From Dinochytrium kinnereticum (lineage: Eukaryota; Chytridiomycota; Chytridiomycetes; Chytridiales; Chytridiaceae): DNA of 11,446 bases. Location: contig JADGJT010000574.1 of the NCBI GenBank assembly GCA_027604005.1, positions 1-11,446 of the forward strand, written 5' to 3'. Made by a program: the position numbers and the translations under genes. The notes under the pieces are model-generated. The model worked only from the letters and a program-made list of their open reading frames with translations, made no database searches and was not told the DNA's origin. Below are positions 8,946 through 11,446 of this stretch, in pieces (position 1 is the stretch's first letter; the number at the start of each line of letters is the position of its first letter).

Positions 8946-8966
8946 GATCGCCCTACCGGACCTACC

Positions 8967-11446
8967 ATGGGCAAGAGCAGCAAGAGCAGCAAAATCGCTG
9001 CGCCTAAAGTTTCCAGGACCATGAGCTCTGAAGACTTCATTCGTTTCGACAAGCTCCTCGCCATCAAGCTCAACTACGAGGACATGCCAAAGGAGTACTA
9101 CGCAATCTCCAAGATCTCAGAGCAGATGTACGGAGAGGTCAAGAAGCCAGAGCAGGCAGATTTTGTCAAGGATGTTACCATCGGCAACGCCGTCACCCGA
9201 GTACCTGATCAGGAGGCCTTCATGAAAATTCTCATCAAATGGGAAAAGGTCGAGAACATCATCAAGAAGGTCATCAGAGAGCTTGTCCCAGATCCTGAGC
9301 TGGTGGAGGCCTTTGAAGGCGAATCGTCATGCTACCTAGGCTGGAAGGCTTTTCAGAATGAGTTCAGCTTCTGCAGGAGCCGTGATCTTACCACAAGCAT
9401 GGACGCCATTGACAGCATCAGACAGGAGGGAGAAACCGTTCTTGCCTACGCCGATCGGCTCAATAGCGTGGTCCTACGTCTCAAGACCCTAGGGTACCCA
9501 CCAACGAACAAGCGAGACATCGCTGAGGAATTCGAAAACAAAGTCGCTCGCAAGTTCATCAATGGTATGACTCCTAGGAACAGAAGGATTTGGAATCCTA
9601 TGTTCGTCGGCATGAAAATCAACGAGGACTTCAAGAGGATGCGGGCTTTCGTCGCCAAGGAGGCCCAAGACGAGAAAGCCTCCAAGATTCAGAGGAACGA
9701 TCGGTCTGACTCAGATGAGGAAGACGACGGCAAGGCTCTCATGGGCAAATCATCCAAGCCCAAGAAGTACGACAAACCCAAAAGCAAGAGTCGAGGATCA
9801 TCAGGCAAGAGCACGGGATCAGAGCCTTCAATCTTCGTCGGGAACCTACCGTTCTCAGCCACTAATGACTCCCTGGTCAAATACTTCGAGGAGTCGGGGG
9901 CCATCAGTGGGTACGTCGTTCAGGACGGCGGACGCTCTGCGGGTTATGGGTTCGTCGCGTTTAAGACCAAGGGGGAAGCCGAATCAGCAGTCAGTAGGCA
10001 TGACGGGAAAGAGTTCAGCGGCCGTACCCTTCGCGTCGACCTATCCAAGGGCTCCAAGGGTCAGAAAAAGGGTAGCGACTCAGGCAAGGCTATGCGAGCT
10101 AAGCGTGATCAAGAATCGGACTCCTCTTCGGAAGACGAGGAAGAAGACGAGGACGAACTACCTGCTGGCTATGCGCTTTGTGCTACCTTGTTAGCTGATG
10201 TACCCTCGGACGAGGAAGATACTGAAGAGATTTCCCTCATCAACGCTTACCCATTTTGTGCCATGATGTCCAAAAGACAGGGAGGGGAGGAGAAAGTGAA
10301 ATATGGAACTACCTGGGGGTACATGGACTCTGGGTGCACCTCGCACCTCACCCCGACACTTGAGGGTATGACAAACTTGTCAACCTCGTTGACCAAACCG
10401 AGATTTCTAGTTGCTAGTGGGAACTGCATTGAAGGAAGTGGGGAGAAGGGAGACCTGGTTGGAACCGACGAGCACGGGCGTCATCTGGAGGTAAAGGGAA
10501 TTCACCACGTCCCAAGCGCCGAATGCACTCTCTTTTCGGTTTGGCAATTCCTCAAGGAAGGGAAGGATGTTTGGTTTAACCACAAAGACATGAGCGTTAA
10601 CATTGGAACGCTCTGGGGATCGGATCATCGGGTGGACGCCTCTGGGAAAGGAAAGAAAGGGATGTTCAAGCTGGTGCTCGATACGAAGGACTCAGAGCAT
10701 GCCAAGCTGGGTCTCGGACTGCCTGGAAATAAGGACACAGAATTATGGCACAGTCGGTTCATGCACGCCGCGTATCCGCAGATTCGACGGACCCTCGAAG
10801 CGGAGGCTGTACACGGGCTCAAGATAAAGGGAGACATACCGACAGACCCTTACTGCGAAGCCTGTGTAAAAGGGAAGATGCATAACTTCCCCTACCCAAC
10901 TGCCCCAACCAACCACTCTGCTGTCGGATGGACTGTGTCACTGGATATTCTCGTCATGAAGAAGGACTCTCTCTCGCTGGAGGGTCATAGATACTTCCTC
11001 GGCTTCTCGGTGAGAGAGACAGGCCTCAAGTTCGGATATGCACTGAAGCTGCGCTCTGAAGTCAAACGTTTTATAACGTTCGCCCGGCTATGGCTCGAGA
11101 AACAATCAGGAAAGCCCATCCTCCGATGGCACCTGGATAAAGCAGGGGAGCATAGAGATGGGAAACTTGTCCGCTCCTGCGAGGAACTTGGGATCGTGCT
11201 TGATTACACCAATACTGAAGCTCATGAACAGAACGGTGTGATTGAGCGCTGGTTCCGCACCGCTCTGGAGCGGGTTCGCTGCAACATTCTGGAAACCGGG
11301 GCACCGATCACACTTTGGGCGGAGGGGCTGCAAAACGCCTGCTATACGTACAACCGGCTGGTCCAAAGTGGCAGCACGATCACGCCATATGAGAAGACCT
11401 TCGGCCGCAAGCCAACAGTCACTGACCTTCGGGTTCTCTTTTGTGT
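8967..11446 (+). CDS. copia Gag-Pol polyprotein with RRM in Gag (partial at 3' end)
   Basis: Single open frame, 826 codons to the window edge. Residues 20-240 are a Gag capsid region, recognisable by YLGWKAFQ (123-130), a helix-rich stretch, QEGETVLAYADRL (153-165) and FINGM (197-201). Residues 288-361 form an RRM with RNP2 IFVGNL (289-294) and RNP1 AGYGFVAF (325-332). No CCHC zinc knuckle exists; the only Cys before the protease are isolated (122, 136, 405, 431). Acidic tracts lie at 247-254 and 383-397. The aspartic protease active site is MDSGCTSH (453-460), which processes the polyprotein. The integrase zinc site is H595, H600, C630 and C633. Its catalytic triad is D660, D724 and E760, with exactly 35 residues between the last two; the EQNGVIER block is typical of copia. 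The ATG at 8967 has a CCTACC-ATGG context. Gag and Pol are fused in one frame, as in many copia elements. Confidence 0.95.
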   Translation, partial: MGKSSKSSKIAAPKVSRTMSSEDFIRFDKLLAIKLNYEDMPKEYYAISKISEQMYGEVKKPEQADFVKDVTIGNAVTRVPDQEAFMKILIKWEKVENIIKKVIRELVPDPELVEAFEGESSCYLGWKAFQNEFSFCRSRDLTTSMDAIDSIRQEGETVLAYADRLNSVVLRLKTLGYPPTNKRDIAEEFENKVARKFINGMTPRNRRIWNPMFVGMKINEDFKRMRAFVAKEAQDEKASKIQRNDRSDSDEEDDGKALMGKSSKPKKYDKPKSKSRGSSGKSTGSEPSIFVGNLPFSATNDSLVKYFEESGAISGYVVQDGGRSAGYGFVAFKTKGEAESAVSRHDGKEFSGRTLRVDLSKGSKGQKKGSDSGKAMRAKRDQESDSSSEDEEEDEDELPAGYALCATLLADVPSDEEDTEEISLINAYPFCAMMSKRQGGEEKVKYGTTWGYMDSGCTSHLTPTLEGMTNLSTSLTKPRFLVASGNCIEGSGEKGDLVGTDEHGRHLEVKGIHHVPSAECTLFSVWQFLKEGKDVWFNHKDMSVNIGTLWGSDHRVDASGKGKKGMFKLVLDTKDSEHAKLGLGLPGNKDTELWHSRFMHAAYPQIRRTLEAEAVHGLKIKGDIPTDPYCEACVKGKMHNFPYPTAPTNHSAVGWTVSLDILVMKKDSLSLEGHRYFLGFSVRETGLKFGYALKLRSEVKRFITFARLWLEKQSGKPILRWHLDKAGEHRDGKLVRSCEELGIVLDYTNTEAHEQNGVIERWFRTALERVRCNILETGAPITLWAEGLQNACYTYNRLVQSGSTITPYEKTFGRKPTVTDLRVLFC
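9828..10049 (+). other. RNA recognition motif inside Gag
   Basis: About 74 residues follow the RRM pattern: beta1 SIFVGNLPF, helix 1 TNDSLVKYFEESG, beta2 ISGYVVQ, beta3 AGYGFVAF, helix 2 KGEAESAVSRHDG, and a final GRTLRVDLSKG. The aromatic residues that stack on RNA are present (F290 in RNP2, Y327 and F329 in RNP1). It sits where the nucleocapsid zinc knuckle is normally found, between capsid and protease. It is expected to bind the element's genomic RNA. Confidence 0.93.
10308..10571 (+). other. retroviral-type aspartic protease domain
   Basis: Residues about 448-535 hold the catalytic D454-S-G motif followed by CTSHL. About 60 residues later comes the strand IHHVPSAECTLFSVWQFLKEG in two parts, matching the copia pattern of a VP strand followed by LxSV. 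It acts as a homodimer that cuts the polyprotein in the particle. Confidence 0.88.
10749..11336 (+). other. integrase: HHCC zinc site and DD35E core
   Basis: The region starts with WHSRFMH (H595 and H600) and CEAC (C630 and C633), then SLD with D660, HLDKAGEH with D724, and EQNGVIER with E760. The D724-E760 spacing is the canonical DD35E. Around D724 the usual copia words D-N-G-G-E are replaced by D-K-A-G-E. The catalytic residues are all present. The domain joins reverse-transcribed DNA to the host chromosome. Confidence 0.9.

Larger units (their letters stand above)
8658..11446 (+). mobile_element. Ty1/copia LTR retrotransposon, 5' part
   Basis: The plus-strand frame starting at 8967 encodes Gag, aspartic protease and integrase in the copia order and runs off the right edge, so reverse transcriptase, RNase H and the 3' LTR are not visible. 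The left boundary is uncertain. I set it at the repeat cluster, but a 5' LTR and a tRNA primer-binding site could not be identified with confidence. The orientation is opposite to the three host genes. The coding part has no stop or frameshift over 2.48 kb, which points to a young, possibly active copy. Confidence 0.85.

Noticed and set aside
9715..10194. Plus-strand open frame of 159 codons inside the retroelement
   Set aside because: It lies in another frame over the Gag RRM, which has unmistakable motifs in the main frame.

Overview
The window looks like nuclear DNA from a fungus or a similarly compact eukaryote. Three protein-coding genes lie on the minus strand. They are separated by roughly 1 kb of low-complexity DNA. 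The two spliced genes have GTGAGT or GTAGGT donors, CTAAC-type branch points and pyrimidine-rich acceptor tracts, a fungal style of intron. Nothing in the sequence fixes the phylum, and I saw no bacterial features, tRNA or rRNA.

Layout. Positions 1-430 are a T/C-rich low-complexity flank. Positions 431-2161 (minus) hold an unspliced gene for an F-box protein with leucine-rich repeats. Positions 2162-3369 are an intergenic region with a long A/G-rich block. Positions 3370-5399 (minus) hold a three-exon gene for a protein of about 539 residues: a long disordered Gln/His/Pro/Ser-rich N-terminal half followed by a PH domain. Positions 5400-6625 are intergenic. Positions 6626-7982 (minus) hold a two-exon gene for a secreted, very basic Arg/Ser-rich protein of about 404 residues with four copies of a short module. 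Positions 7983-8966 hold no convincing gene, but contain a GC-rich patch, inverted and direct repeats, and the leader of the next element.

From 8967 (plus) to the right edge runs a single uninterrupted reading frame of at least 826 codons. It is the Gag-protease-integrase part of a Ty1/copia (Pseudoviridae-type) LTR retrotransposon. Reverse transcriptase, RNase H and the 3' LTR would lie beyond the window. The protease is followed directly by an HHCC + DD35E integrase, which is the copia order.

The most striking observation is in Gag. There is no CCHC zinc knuckle. In its place sits a complete RNA recognition motif (RRM) with clear RNP2 and RNP1 signatures, flanked by Lys/Ser-rich and acidic Ser/Glu/Asp linkers as in nucleolin-like host proteins. 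This suggests a retrotransposon that replaced its nucleocapsid RNA-binding module with a captured cellular one. The second point of interest is the secreted Arg/Ser protein, which joins a signal peptide to an RS-type region normally found in nuclear splicing factors.

The three host genes show no obvious shared pathway. They are simply neighbours, and the retroelement is an insertion next to the promoter side of the secreted-protein gene.
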